Shown: piece after piece, positions 31,448 to 38,570 of the stretch
Layout: each line of letters begins with the position of its first letter
Numbering within the stretch: position 1 is the first letter of the stretch
Assembly: GCA_023382055.1 (NCBI GenBank)
Contig: JAMCQN010000004.1
Span: 1 to 38,570 of the forward strand
Direction of reading: 5' to 3'
From: Chloroflexota bacterium
Lineage (GTDB): Bacteria > Chloroflexota > Anaerolineae > J036 > Brachytrichaceae
Length of the DNA stretch: 38,570 nucleotides
Notes under the pieces: generated by a model
Database searches by the model: none
The model's input: only the letters and a program-made list of their open reading frames with translations
Told to the model about the DNA's origin: nothing
Position numbers and translations under genes: made by a program

Positions 31448-32418
31448 TACGGCAGGAACTCATTCGTATAGAACGTGCCCACATCCATTTTGTTCTTCAC
31501 CTGTCCCATGCTCAGCAGGGCGTCCTGCGTGTTCGTCCATGCGGTGGCCGTAGACTCGCCGGGTTTGCCGCCCTGCATCAACTCAACCGTTTTCAACAGC
31601 ACCTCTTTCTGGATTGGATCGTCGGCTTTCAAACCCTCTACGTATTTGGCGCTGATCTGCATCGCCGCGTCGGGGTCTTTGATGGTGTCGGCGATCCCTT
31701 TCAGTAAGGCTCTCACCATGCCGCGTATCAGTTGAGGGTTCTCCTTGATGGTCTTCTCATTGGTCAGCAGGCCGTTCGCCACCATGTCTACGGCATCGGA
31801 GACAGCAAAGACCTGCACAGGATAACCGCTCTGCGCCAGGACGATTGGTTCGTTGTTCGTATAACCGACTACTGCATCCACGGTCCCGTTCTGAAGCGCC
31901 GCCACTTGCGTGAAGCCGATTTCCTGCTCGTGCACATCGCTCTCCGAAAGGTGATTGGCATTCAGAAACGCCCGCCAGCCGACGTATGTCGCGCCGAAAA
32001 AGCCGGCTAACCCGATCTTCTTGCCTTTCAGGTCCTGCGGCGTGTTGATGCCGCTTTTACTCAGGCTGATGACGGCAACCGGGAATTTCTTGTACCACTG
32101 CATCACGTATTTCACCGGCAGGCTTTGCGCGCGCGCCAGCACAACCTGCTCGCCGCTGACGACCGCAAACGGCAACTCGCCCGCGCCGACCAGTTTCACG
32201 CCATCGGTCTCAAACTTGTAATCGAAATCGATCTTGATGCCCTCGGCGGCGAAGTACCCGCGGTCAACCGCCACATAGAAGGGCGCATACTGGACATTGG
32301 CGATATATCCCATCGGCAGACGGATGGTGGTAATGGCAGGCGTGGGCGTCGCCCCGGGTGATGCGCTGCAGGCTGACAACAGCAGAACGGCGGCAAGTGC
32401 GAGCTTTCTTCTGAACAT
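31447..32418 (-). CDS. ribY: riboflavin ABC transporter substrate-binding lipoprotein (NMT1/THI5-like)
   Basis: This encodes 323 residues from ATG 32418. The signal peptide ends in the lipobox LSAC with Cys17 as lipidation site, then a T/P-rich linker and an NMT1/THI5-like periplasmic-binding fold (PMGYIANVQYAPFYVAVDRGYF, and GKKIGLAGFFGATYVG). This family binds thiamine pyrimidine precursors, sulfonates or riboflavin. The FMN riboswitch at the head of the operon decides for riboflavin, as in the RibXY systems described for Chloroflexi and other bacteria. It follows the permease gene after 36 bp and overlaps the ATPase gene. Confidence 0.85.
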   Translation of the reverse strand: MFRRKLALAAVLLLSACSASPGATPTPAITTIRLPMGYIANVQYAPFYVAVDRGYFAAEGIKIDFDYKFETDGVKLVGAGELPFAVVSGEQVVLARAQSLPVKYVMQWYKKFPVAVISLSKSGINTPQDLKGKKIGLAGFFGATYVGWRAFLNANHLSESDVHEQEIGFTQVAALQNGTVDAVVGYTNNEPIVLAQSGYPVQVFAVSDAVDMVANGLLTNEKTIKENPQLIRGMVRALLKGIADTIKDPDAAMQISAKYVEGLKADDPIQKEVLLKTVELMQGGKPGESTATAWTNTQDALLSMGQVKNKMDVGTFYTNEFLP

Positions 32419-32454
32419 TTTGTGATTTCCTTTGTTTTGTGATAACTACTTGGA

Positions 32455-33264
32455 TTACTTGATCAGCGCTCTCTCAAGCAGGCGAATGCTGCCATAGATG
32501 CACAGCGCTGTGAATACCGTTGTGACGATTCCTGCCAGGACTAATGGCGTATCGTACAAACCGCGCCCCTGGTTGATGACAAATCCCAACCCTTGATCGG
32601 TTCCCAGGAATTCGGCAGCCAGCGCGCCGATCATCGACAGGGTGCCGCCGACGCGCAGCCCCGCCAGGATCATCGGAAGCGCGGCGGGCAGCTCGAGCTT
32701 GTGGAACGTTTCCCAGCGTGTCGCGTTCATCGATCTGAATAGCTCATGCAACAGTGGCGAGATGCTGCGCAATCCAACGATGACGTTGATGGTGATCGGG
32801 AAGAACACGACGATGGCGCACAGAAAGACCTTTGCGCCAATACCATTGCCGAACCAGATCAACAATAGCGGGGCAACAGCGATAAACGGCACGCCCTGGG
32901 AAGCGACGATGAAGGGTGACAGCAACCGGTCAACCACATGGGATTTGGCAATGGGATAACCGGTCGCGAAGCCGAACAATGCGCCCACGATCAGCCCAGG
33001 GATCGCCTCGGAGAGTGTGATCGCGGTATGCCTGATCAGCGTGCCGTCCAGTAACTTCTCGATAAGCCGGTCTGCCACACTCAGCGGCCCCGGCAGGATG
33101 AAGGGCGGATAGCGCAAACTGACGAGGTGCCACGCCAATAGGAAGGCGCACAGCATCAGGAAAGGCGTTATGCGCAGCAGCCAGGTTTGCGCCGCGGGAT
33201 GCAGCCTGCCCGCCGGTTGAGCGGCGTTGGCAGCTTTATCGATTCTATTGACAGTTGTCGTCAT
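32455..33264 (-). CDS. ribX: riboflavin ABC transporter permease
   Basis: This encodes 269 residues from ATG 33264. A cytoplasmic N-terminal tail of ~30 residues precedes six predicted membrane helices. The BPD-transporter EAA-like loop is visible as FRSMNATRWETFHKLELPAALPMILAGLRVG. It is the first gene after the FMN riboswitch; its Shine-Dalgarno AAGGGG sits in the 3' arm of a hairpin (33269-33297). It works with the lipoprotein and ATPase encoded downstream. The substrate assignment rests on the riboswitch, since this permease class also serves thiamine precursors and sulfonates. Confidence 0.87.
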   Translation of the reverse strand: MTTTVNRIDKAANAAQPAGRLHPAAQTWLLRITPFLMLCAFLLAWHLVSLRYPPFILPGPLSVADRLIEKLLDGTLIRHTAITLSEAIPGLIVGALFGFATGYPIAKSHVVDRLLSPFIVASQGVPFIAVAPLLLIWFGNGIGAKVFLCAIVVFFPITINVIVGLRSISPLLHELFRSMNATRWETFHKLELPAALPMILAGLRVGGTLSMIGALAAEFLGTDQGLGFVINQGRGLYDTPLVLAGIVTTVFTALCIYGSIRLLERALIK

Positions 33265-33268
33265 GAAA

Positions 33269-33297
33269 ACAGCCCCTTAGTGTGACCTCGGGGCTGT
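33269..33297 (-). promoter_or_regulatory. hairpin sequestering the ribX Shine-Dalgarno
   Basis: On the minus strand ACAGCCCC (33297-33290) pairs perfectly with GGGGCTGT (33276-33269). The AAGGGG Shine-Dalgarno lies in the second arm, ending about 8 nt before the ATG at 33264. This is the expected OFF state of a translational riboswitch. Confidence 0.65.
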
Positions 33298-33305
33298 ATG
33301 ACCAA

Positions 33306-33355
33306 ACGACAGCAAAAACCGGCCACCCTTACGGCTGGCGAATTGCTGTGTCGTT
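33306..33355 (-). promoter_or_regulatory. riboswitch expression platform, possible terminator hairpin
   Basis: Directly after the aptamer, an outer stem (ACGA-CAGCAA with TTGCTG-TCGT, 2-nt bulge) encloses an inner hairpin (33322-33328 with 33333-33339, GTAA loop). On the minus strand the inner hairpin is followed by CGGTTTTT. The inner element alone looks like an intrinsic terminator and the outer stem could compete with it, but the regulatory logic is not certain. Confidence 0.45.
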
Positions 33356-33490
33356 GATCCTCTTTACATCCGGACTTTGACCGTCGGCTCTGGCATCTCA
33401 CCAGATCATGCGCGCCTTTCAACACGCTCGTGGGCTGTTCGGCCGTCAGGCCGTACCACCGATCGGGACTTTCACCCTGCCCCGAAGATC
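33356..33490 (-). ncRNA. FMN riboswitch (RFN element)
   Basis: Reading the minus strand from 33490, the element shows the conserved RFN blocks in order: GGGGCAGGGTGAAAGTCCC, then CGGTGGTA, CAGCCCACGAGC, CTGGTGAGATGCCAG, AGCCGACGGTCAAAGTCCGG and a closing GAGGATC. The P1 stem GATC/GATC closes the junction. It binds FMN and switches off downstream genes when flavin is plentiful. The three-gene ABC transporter starts 92 nt downstream, so uptake of riboflavin is the regulated function. Confidence 0.95.
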
Positions 33491-33542
33491 ATCGAATATT
33501 GAATTATAGACTGAAGGCGCCGGACTAGCAATCCGGTTGACG

Positions 33543-33854
33543 CTATTCCTTCAACCTGATGTGCACATCCTCGCCGATAATTCTAGTCTCATAGATTGGA
33601 ATCGGCTGAGGGGCGGGGAAGGTGGCTTTCCCGGTGAACAGGTTAAAGCGCGCGCCGTGGCGCGGGCAAACCACGCAATCGCCGTCTATAGTCCCTTCAG
33701 CCAACGGCCCATCGTCGTGCGTGCACACATCGCCGAATGCCACAATCCGGCCTTCGATCCGCGCCAGGGCAATGGGCGTTTCGTCTATGTTGATGGCCAG
33801 TATCTGGCCGTCCTGAATCTCAATGAGCTTGGAAGCAAAAACAAAATCCGGCAC
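33543..33854 (-). CDS. Rieske-type [2Fe-2S] ferredoxin
   Basis: This encodes 103 residues from GTG 33854, preceded by GGATG. Cluster ligands are visible as Cys44-Thr-His46 and Cys63-Pro-Arg-His66, the C-x-H...C-x2-H pattern. The size fits soluble bacterial Rieske ferredoxins that serve dioxygenases or other redox partners. It lies 60 bp after the sulfurtransferase stop on the same strand, so co-transcription is likely. No oxygenase subunit is in the window, so the partner is unknown. Confidence 0.9.
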   Translation of the reverse strand: MPDFVFASKLIEIQDGQILAINIDETPIALARIEGRIVAFGDVCTHDDGPLAEGTIDGDCVVCPRHGARFNLFTGKATFPAPQPIPIYETRIIGEDVHIRLKE

Positions 33855-33913
33855 TGTTACATCCTATGCGGCTATGCTCGTTCTCTGGAACAGGCCTGAT
33901 TATAACAACCGGA

Positions 33914-34765
33914 TCAGGGTTTCTCGATAGGCAAACCGACCCCATTACCCCATTCGGTCCAACTGCCGTCATAATTCCTGACGTTGGGATAACCCAGCAG
34001 ATGGGTCAGAACAAACCACGTGTGCGAGCTGCGCTCGCCGATACGGCAGTACACGACGACGTCCTTATCTTTGGTCACGCCCTTACTGTCATACAGCGCG
34101 TTCAGTTCATCATAAGACTTGAATGTGCCGTCATCGCGCACAGCCAACGCCCAGGGAATGCTCTGAGCGCCGGGGATATGCCCGCCGCGCAGCGCCCCCT
34201 CGTTGGGGTAGTCGGGCATGTGCAGGCGCTCGCCTGTGAATTCCTGCGGGCTGCGCACATCCACCAGGGCCCCTTTCGTGCGCACATGCTTGACGACCTG
34301 ATTGCGCAATGCCCTGATCTTCGAGTCGTCGCGCCTGGGGACGCGGTAGTTGGTTCGTGGATATTTCGGCGTGTCGCGTGTCATGGCGCGGTTCTCGTCG
34401 ATCCATTTCTTGCGTCCGCCGTTGAGAAGTTTGGCATTGTTGTGGCCGAACAACTGGAAGACCCAGTAGGCATATGCCGCCCACCAGTTGCTTTTATCGC
34501 CGTAGAAAATGACAGTCGTATCGCGCGATATGCCGCTTCCGCTCATTAATTCAGCAAACTGCGGCGCGGATATGTAATCCCGCACCGTCTGGTCGTTCAG
34601 ATCCTGCACCCAGTCGATTTTGACGGCTCCGGGAATGTGCCCGACATCGTAGAGAAGCGTATCTTCGTCAGATTCCACCACGCGGATCGCGGGGTCGTTG
34701 AGATGCGCTGCCAGCCACTCCGTGCTGACAAGAGCAGCTTCATCATAATAGTGAGTATTGCTCAT
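33914..34765 (-). CDS. two-domain sulfurtransferase (thiosulfate/3-mercaptopyruvate type)
   Basis: This encodes 283 residues from ATG 34765 with AAGGAG about 8 nt upstream. Two rhodanese domains lie in tandem. The N-terminal one ([21 protein letters not shown]) is inactive and the C-terminal one carries the catalytic Cys240 in CRIGERS, the loop typical of the SseA/CysA-like thiosulfate sulfurtransferase branch. It transfers sulfane sulfur to cyanide or thiols in the cytoplasm. A TATAAT-bearing interval lies upstream, and the Rieske gene follows. Donor specificity cannot be settled from sequence. Confidence 0.9.
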   Translation of the reverse strand: MSNTHYYDEAALVSTEWLAAHLNDPAIRVVESDEDTLLYDVGHIPGAVKIDWVQDLNDQTVRDYISAPQFAELMSGSGISRDTTVIFYGDKSNWWAAYAYWVFQLFGHNNAKLLNGGRKKWIDENRAMTRDTPKYPRTNYRVPRRDDSKIRALRNQVVKHVRTKGALVDVRSPQEFTGERLHMPDYPNEGALRGGHIPGAQSIPWALAVRDDGTFKSYDELNALYDSKGVTKDKDVVVYCRIGERSSHTWFVLTHLLGYPNVRNYDGSWTEWGNGVGLPIEKP

Positions 34766-34846
34766 GACATTTTCTCCTTATCCATTTCACGCTTGCCTAT
34801 ATCGACAGACAATAGGTTACGAGTCTTGCTACGCCGTAAACACACA

Positions 34847-34915
34847 TGACCTGATACCGATGAATTAAAACGATGCCCATCATCGTAATTATACCGTAGC
34901 AGATATGTCAGGTCA
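34847..34915 (-). promoter_or_regulatory. promoter interval bracketed by an 8-bp dyad, upstream of the sulfurtransferase
   Basis: TGACCTGA (34847-34854) and TCAGGTCA (34908-34915) form a perfect dyad. Between them on the minus strand is TATAAT (34893-34888), and a short hairpin CGATG/CATCG lies at 34871-34885. This may be a promoter with flanking operator sites, or a structured leader. The nearest -35 match is poor. Confidence 0.35.
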
Positions 34916-34958
34916 GGCAGACTCATGTTGGCGGTTGGTAAAAGAAGGTGTTATGGGC

Positions 34959-37643
34959 TCAGGCTGCACTGGGTTTGGTGAGTGCCAGCGCCATCGCCTG
35001 GGCAAGGTTCATGGCGTTGCCTTCAGCGTATGCGGTCTGGAAGGACGCCCGATCCAACTTGGCCTGCAGCGCCGCTAAATGGATCGTATAACAGCGCTCA
35101 TCCGGCGGGAGGAGACGTGATTCGTTCCCTGCCAGCAGCGCACCCACCGCACCGAATAGACGCGCAGCATGAACCAGATGCCCGTTGCCGCCATCAGCCA
35201 CATGGACGCAAGCCAGCGCTAACAAGCACGCAATGACACCGCGTTCGTCGCCGAGTGCCCGGTTCAGTGCTAAGCTTTCCTCGCACAGTGCGGTTGCCTC
35301 GGCAATTCTGTTATTGTGAAGTGCGACATAACTCTGCATGCGCAGTAAGAAAGGAGGTTGCCATTTGTCGCCCATTTCGCGGAATAGCAACAGGGCTTCC
35401 GAAGCAAACTCACCCAAATGATCCATATCGCCCTGTTGCATAGCCAGGCCGGCCAGTTTAGCCAGCACAAAGGCGATATTGGGTTTGTCGCCAAGCTCCC
35501 TGGCGATAGGCAGACTCTGCTGGTATAAAGCGCGGGCGCCCTGGTAATCGCCTAGAGCATAAGTCACATCACCCAGGCTCCACAACGAATACGCCGCCGC
35601 CCATTTGTCGCCAATGGCGGCGCTCATGGCCAGGCTTTCCTCGAACATGGCGCGTGAAGCCTTATAGTCGCCCTGGTAGCCCAGTATCGCTGCGAGCCCC
35701 GCGAGCGCGATGGCTGTTCCCCATTGATAGCCCAGCGCCCGGTACAGCGCAACGCTTTCCTGGTGCAGCGCCAGCGCGCGAACCTGGTTGCCCTGGTACC
35801 AGCATACGTCGCCCAGCCCGTGCAGCGCGAATGCCAGAACGGCGTTATTACCCGCCGCACGACCGATGGCAACGCTTTCTTCATAAAGGGCCTGCGCCTG
35901 AGCGTACTCGGCTCTATAGTACGCCAGCAACCCGGCGGCGCTGAGCGCTTTGGCGCGCTGCAGTGATTCGCCTGCGGACTCGGGCAGTTGCAGGATTGCC
36001 AGCAGATATTTCAGGCCTTCGGTCAGATGGCCATGGACTCGCCAGAACCACCCCAGCGCGCTGGAAAGCCGCAGCGCTGCTTGCCAGCCGGCGCCATTGT
36101 GCAGCAGTCCCCAGTTCAGGGCGGTGCGAAGGTTGTCATGCTCATCTTCGAAGTGATCCAGCCAATCGATCTGATCCCGTCCATGCAGGCGGGGTTCAGC
36201 CGACTCAGCCCATTTCGCATAATAGGCCAGATGGCGGTGACGCATCAATGGCAGTTCCCCCGATATCATGAGCTTGTCGGTGGCATACTCGCGGATGGTG
36301 TCCAGCATGGAGAAGCGTGGCTCTGCATTCGCGCCCTCGGGCATGCTGACGCGCAGCAGGCTTTTATCGGTCAGCGAGCGCACGATGTCCACAACTTCAG
36401 AGCGTGGCGCATCGGCAAGCTGAATCACCACAGCGGCGTCATCCAGCGCCACGCTGGTATCCAGAATCGACTGGGCAGCGACGGAATCAGCCCCATTGAC
36501 AAAAACAGCAAACCGCGCGAAAAGAGCGCGTTCCGCCGGATTGAGCAACTCGTAACTCCAGTCGATGGCGCTGCGCAGCGTCTGCTGGCGAGCGGTCACA
36601 TCGCGCGGGCCGCTGGTAAGCAGGACCAGTCGCTGGCTTAAGCGCGAGCGCAGCACGCGCGGCGAGAGCCACTTCACACGCGCGGCGGCCATTTCGATGG
36701 CAAGGGGTAATCCGTCCAGCCACGCGCATATCTCGGCAATGTCTTTGGCGTTCTCAGGGGTCAACTCAAAATCCGGTTTGATCGCGCGCGCTCGCTCGAC
36801 GAACAGGGCCACGGCGGGACAGAACCTCAGGATATCCAGGGGCGGCAGGCGGCGCGGATCTGGCAGGCCTAACGGCGGAACCGGGAATTCCTGCTCGCCA
36901 TACAGGCGCAGCACTTCGCGGCTGGTCACCATGAACTTCACTGCCGCTGCCGAGCTTAGCAGCTCCTGTACAACATGGGTGGCTTTGATGACGTGTTCGA
37001 AGTTATCCAGGATCAGCAGGAGTTGCTTGTCGCGCAGGTACTCCTGCAACGTATTAAGCAATGGTATGCCGGGCAGTTCCCGCACGCCCAGTATCTGCGC
37101 GATTGCCGACGTCACCAGTGCTGGATCGTGTATCGAGGCGAGCGGTACAAACCAAACGCCATCGATGAAGCCGGGCTGTATCGATGCCGCGAGATGGACG
37201 CTCAGGCGCGTCTTGCCAATGCCGGGCGGGCCTGTCAGTGTCAGGATGCGCGTATCGGCCTGGTGCAGCAGGGTGATGGCAGCATCGATTTCCGTTTTAC
37301 GCCCTACCATGCTGGTCAGTTGCGCCGGCAGGCTCGATGTTCGGCGCGGAACGGCCTGTGTCGCAGCTTGCCTGTGCCAGGGCGTCTCGAGCGAGTCCAG
37401 CGGGTTCGGCGTCCTGCCGCCGCGCGCCCAACTGACAAATTGCGAACGTTCTGCCAGCGGTATCTGCAGGCGCCCGGCGATGAGTTCGGCCAGTTGTACG
37501 GATGGCTGCAGATCATCAGACTCGATCTTCTTGACGGTTACGGTTGAGCAACCGATCAAACTGGCGAGATTTTCCTGCGTCAGCCCGAGCGCTTTGCGGC
37601 GACGCTTGTGCCAGGATCCAAAAGAGATCGTGTCATACAACAT
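34959..37643 (-). CDS. XRE-type HTH STAND ATPase-TPR regulator
   Basis: This encodes 894 residues from ATG 37643. An N-terminal helix-turn-helix of XRE type (~5-65: RRRKALGLTQENLASLIGCS, TVKKIE) precedes an NB-ARC/STAND ATPase with Walker A TGPPGIGKT near 143, Walker B LLLILDNFEHV and VTSREVLRLYGE. A winged-helix/arm region and about eight TPR-like repeats with the recurring A-x-(A/C)-x-(Y/F)-E-E-S-(L/V)-A pattern fill ~530-830. It closes with the ARLFGAVGALL element. A signal-responsive transcription factor is expected. Neighbours downstream on the same strand are the sulfurtransferase and Rieske genes; control of these is only a guess. It diverges from tdk over 95 bp. Confidence 0.9.
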   Translation of the reverse strand: MLYDTISFGSWHKRRRKALGLTQENLASLIGCSTVTVKKIESDDLQPSVQLAELIAGRLQIPLAERSQFVSWARGGRTPNPLDSLETPWHRQAATQAVPRRTSSLPAQLTSMVGRKTEIDAAITLLHQADTRILTLTGPPGIGKTRLSVHLAASIQPGFIDGVWFVPLASIHDPALVTSAIAQILGVRELPGIPLLNTLQEYLRDKQLLLILDNFEHVIKATHVVQELLSSAAAVKFMVTSREVLRLYGEQEFPVPPLGLPDPRRLPPLDILRFCPAVALFVERARAIKPDFELTPENAKDIAEICAWLDGLPLAIEMAAARVKWLSPRVLRSRLSQRLVLLTSGPRDVTARQQTLRSAIDWSYELLNPAERALFARFAVFVNGADSVAAQSILDTSVALDDAAVVIQLADAPRSEVVDIVRSLTDKSLLRVSMPEGANAEPRFSMLDTIREYATDKLMISGELPLMRHRHLAYYAKWAESAEPRLHGRDQIDWLDHFEDEHDNLRTALNWGLLHNGAGWQAALRLSSALGWFWRVHGHLTEGLKYLLAILQLPESAGESLQRAKALSAAGLLAYYRAEYAQAQALYEESVAIGRAAGNNAVLAFALHGLGDVCWYQGNQVRALALHQESVALYRALGYQWGTAIALAGLAAILGYQGDYKASRAMFEESLAMSAAIGDKWAAAYSLWSLGDVTYALGDYQGARALYQQSLPIARELGDKPNIAFVLAKLAGLAMQQGDMDHLGEFASEALLLFREMGDKWQPPFLLRMQSYVALHNNRIAEATALCEESLALNRALGDERGVIACLLALACVHVADGGNGHLVHAARLFGAVGALLAGNESRLLPPDERCYTIHLAALQAKLDRASFQTAYAEGNAMNLAQAMALALTKPSAA

Positions 37644-37676
37644 TGGCGTTTCAAGTTGGAGACACTAATGATATAT

Positions 37677-37703
37677 CTGAAAAGGCGCTGCGGCGACTAT
37701 AAT
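37677..37703 (+). promoter_or_regulatory. possible promoter of tdk
   Basis: A perfect TATAAT lies at 37698-37703, 35 bp before the tdk ATG. The -35 candidate CTGAAA at 37677-37682 is weak and its spacing short (15 bp). Confidence 0.4.
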
Positions 37704-37738
37704 CCATCGACGGAATCCTACGCAGGCATGGAATAAAC

Positions 37739-38368
37739 ATGAAGCAACAACATAGTGGCGGGTGGATCGAGGTAATCTGCGGCGGCATGTTTAGCGGGAA
37801 ATCGGAGGAATTGATACGCCGCGTGAAACGCGCAGAAATCGCGCGCTTGACTGTGCAGGTGTTCAAGCCGATTCTCGACGTGCGCTATGGGCAGGATCGC
37901 GTGAGTTCGCACAGCGGTATTCATACGGGCGCGCTGGCGGTGGGGCAGGCGAAGGAAATTCTGCAACTGGTCGGGCCGGATGTGGACGTTGTCGCGATCG
38001 ACGAAGTACAGTTTTTCGACTGGGAAGTCACTGACGTTTGTGGAGAACTGGCCGAGCAGGGGAAGCGCGTGATCGTAGCGGGTCTCGATATGGATTTTCG
38101 AGGGGAACCGTTCGGGCCGATGCCGTTGTTGATGGCGCTTGCTGAGGAAGTGGATAAATTACACGCCATCTGCATGGTGTGCGGAGCGCCGGCTACCCGG
38201 ACTCAGCGTTTGATCGACGGCCATCCGGCTGCCTACGAAGACCCGGTCATTCTGGTGGGCGCCAGTGAAACCTATCAGGCGCGCTGCCGCTTACACCACG
38301 AAGTGCCGCGCGGGACGCGCATGCGCCCAACCAGCGTTCTGGATGGCAGCCAAAACGGCGAAAGCTGA
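37739..38368 (+). CDS. tdk: thymidine kinase
   Basis: This encodes 209 residues from ATG 37739 after GGAA. The P-loop GGMFSGKS is at 15-22, Walker [11 protein letters not shown] near 85-94, and the substrate-binding segment [16 protein letters not shown] follows. The zinc site is CMVCGA near 143-148 with a later Cys in YQARC, the type II TK layout. It phosphorylates thymidine in the salvage pathway in the cytoplasm. The length is normal for the family. It is the only gene on this strand here and is followed by ~135 bp of non-coding sequence before a probable IS. Confidence 0.96.
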   Translation: MKQQHSGGWIEVICGGMFSGKSEELIRRVKRAEIARLTVQVFKPILDVRYGQDRVSSHSGIHTGALAVGQAKEILQLVGPDVDVVAIDEVQFFDWEVTDVCGELAEQGKRVIVAGLDMDFRGEPFGPMPLLMALAEEVDKLHAICMVCGAPATRTQRLIDGHPAAYEDPVILVGASETYQARCRLHHEVPRGTRMRPTSVLDGSQNGES

Positions 38369-38503
38369 GAACGCCTGTAATCAGCCGTCGCAAGGCGTAA
38401 CAAACACCGTTATGCAATCGATACCGGTTTACATAGCATGTAACTCTCATTTCCCTAGAAAAGATGAGTAAATAAACCCAAAAAGTGAGGTACGGTTAGG
38501 GGT

Positions 38504-38570
38504 ATGCAAGAAGCACCCCAACTGGACCATGTACGAGTCGATGACATCCCGTTGTTGATCGGGATACTGA
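38504..38570 (+). mobile_element. 5' end of a probable IS transposase, cut by the window edge
   Basis: ATG 38504 opens a frame that stays open for the 22 visible codons (QEAPQLDHVRVDDIPLLIGIL). The 'V(D/E)(D/H)IPLL.G.L' style start resembles the DUF4277-type N-terminus of IS1634-like transposases. The preceding 38369-38503 would then hold the IS end, but no inverted repeat can be tested without the far side. Confidence 0.4.

Noticed and set aside
33356-33490. TPP riboswitch
   Set aside because: The NMT1/THI5-like transporter first suggested thiamine control, but the conserved blocks are those of the RFN element and the TPP core CUGAGA...ACCUGA is absent.
34766-34958. tRNA gene in the gap
   Set aside because: Hairpins can be drawn, but no acceptor/T-loop consensus (GTTCGANNC) is present.

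Overview
The window reads as a fragment of a Chloroflexota (Anaerolineae/Chloroflexia-like) chromosome. This is inferred from family content and not from a marker gene. The pointers are three very large STAND/SARP-type regulators, big secreted beta-helix and YD-repeat proteins ending in a short 'FLPLL/YMPVI' tail, small tryptophan-containing proteins translationally coupled to them, and a riboflavin ABC transporter under an FMN riboswitch. Genes are dense and moderately GC-rich, with long antisense shadow frames. No rRNA, tRNA or CRISPR was seen.

Layout. 1-3603: the 3' end of leuD, a hypothetical gene plus a nucleotidyltransferase-fold gene (possible toxin-antitoxin-like pair), a 17-bp perfect inverted repeat, and cimA behind what looks like a leader-peptide attenuator with clustered Ile codons. 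3790-6960: a STAND ATPase with TPR/HEAT-like repeats and a C-terminal SARP (winged helix + BTAD) domain. 7038-13749 (minus): a small gene overlapping the start of a 2160-aa secreted beta-helix/YD-repeat protein. 13750-14348: no intact gene, but decayed transposase remnants. 14349-19677 (minus): a second small gene overlapping a 790-aa secreted beta-helix protein, followed by a 901-aa secreted metalloprotease. 19867-22713: a divergent AfsR-like SARP-STAND-TPR regulator. 22990-26102: a sugar/polyol-type dehydrogenase, a sugar phosphate isomerase/epimerase-like protein and an opposing URO-D family protein. 26191-28802 (minus): a membrane-anchored methyltransferase and a membrane alkaline-phosphatase-fold protein. 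28863-30633: argF and cdaA (c-di-AMP synthase). 30671-33490 (minus): FMN riboswitch, permease, substrate-binding lipoprotein and ATPase. 33543-37643 (minus): an XRE-STAND-TPR regulator, a two-domain sulfurtransferase and a Rieske ferredoxin. 37739-38368: tdk. The right edge carries the first 22 codons of a probable transposase.

How the parts may work together. LeuD and CimA belong to branched-chain amino acid synthesis, and the attenuator would make cimA respond to isoleucyl-tRNA charging. The most unusual part is 3790-22713. Two SARP-type STAND regulators flank two minus-strand transcription units. Each unit begins with a small protein whose 3' end carries the Shine-Dalgarno of a large secreted protein. 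All three secreted proteins end in a similar hydrophobic-Pro tail. I read this as a regulated surface/secretion module with a possible C-terminal sorting signal and a small coupled accessory protein; that reading is inference.
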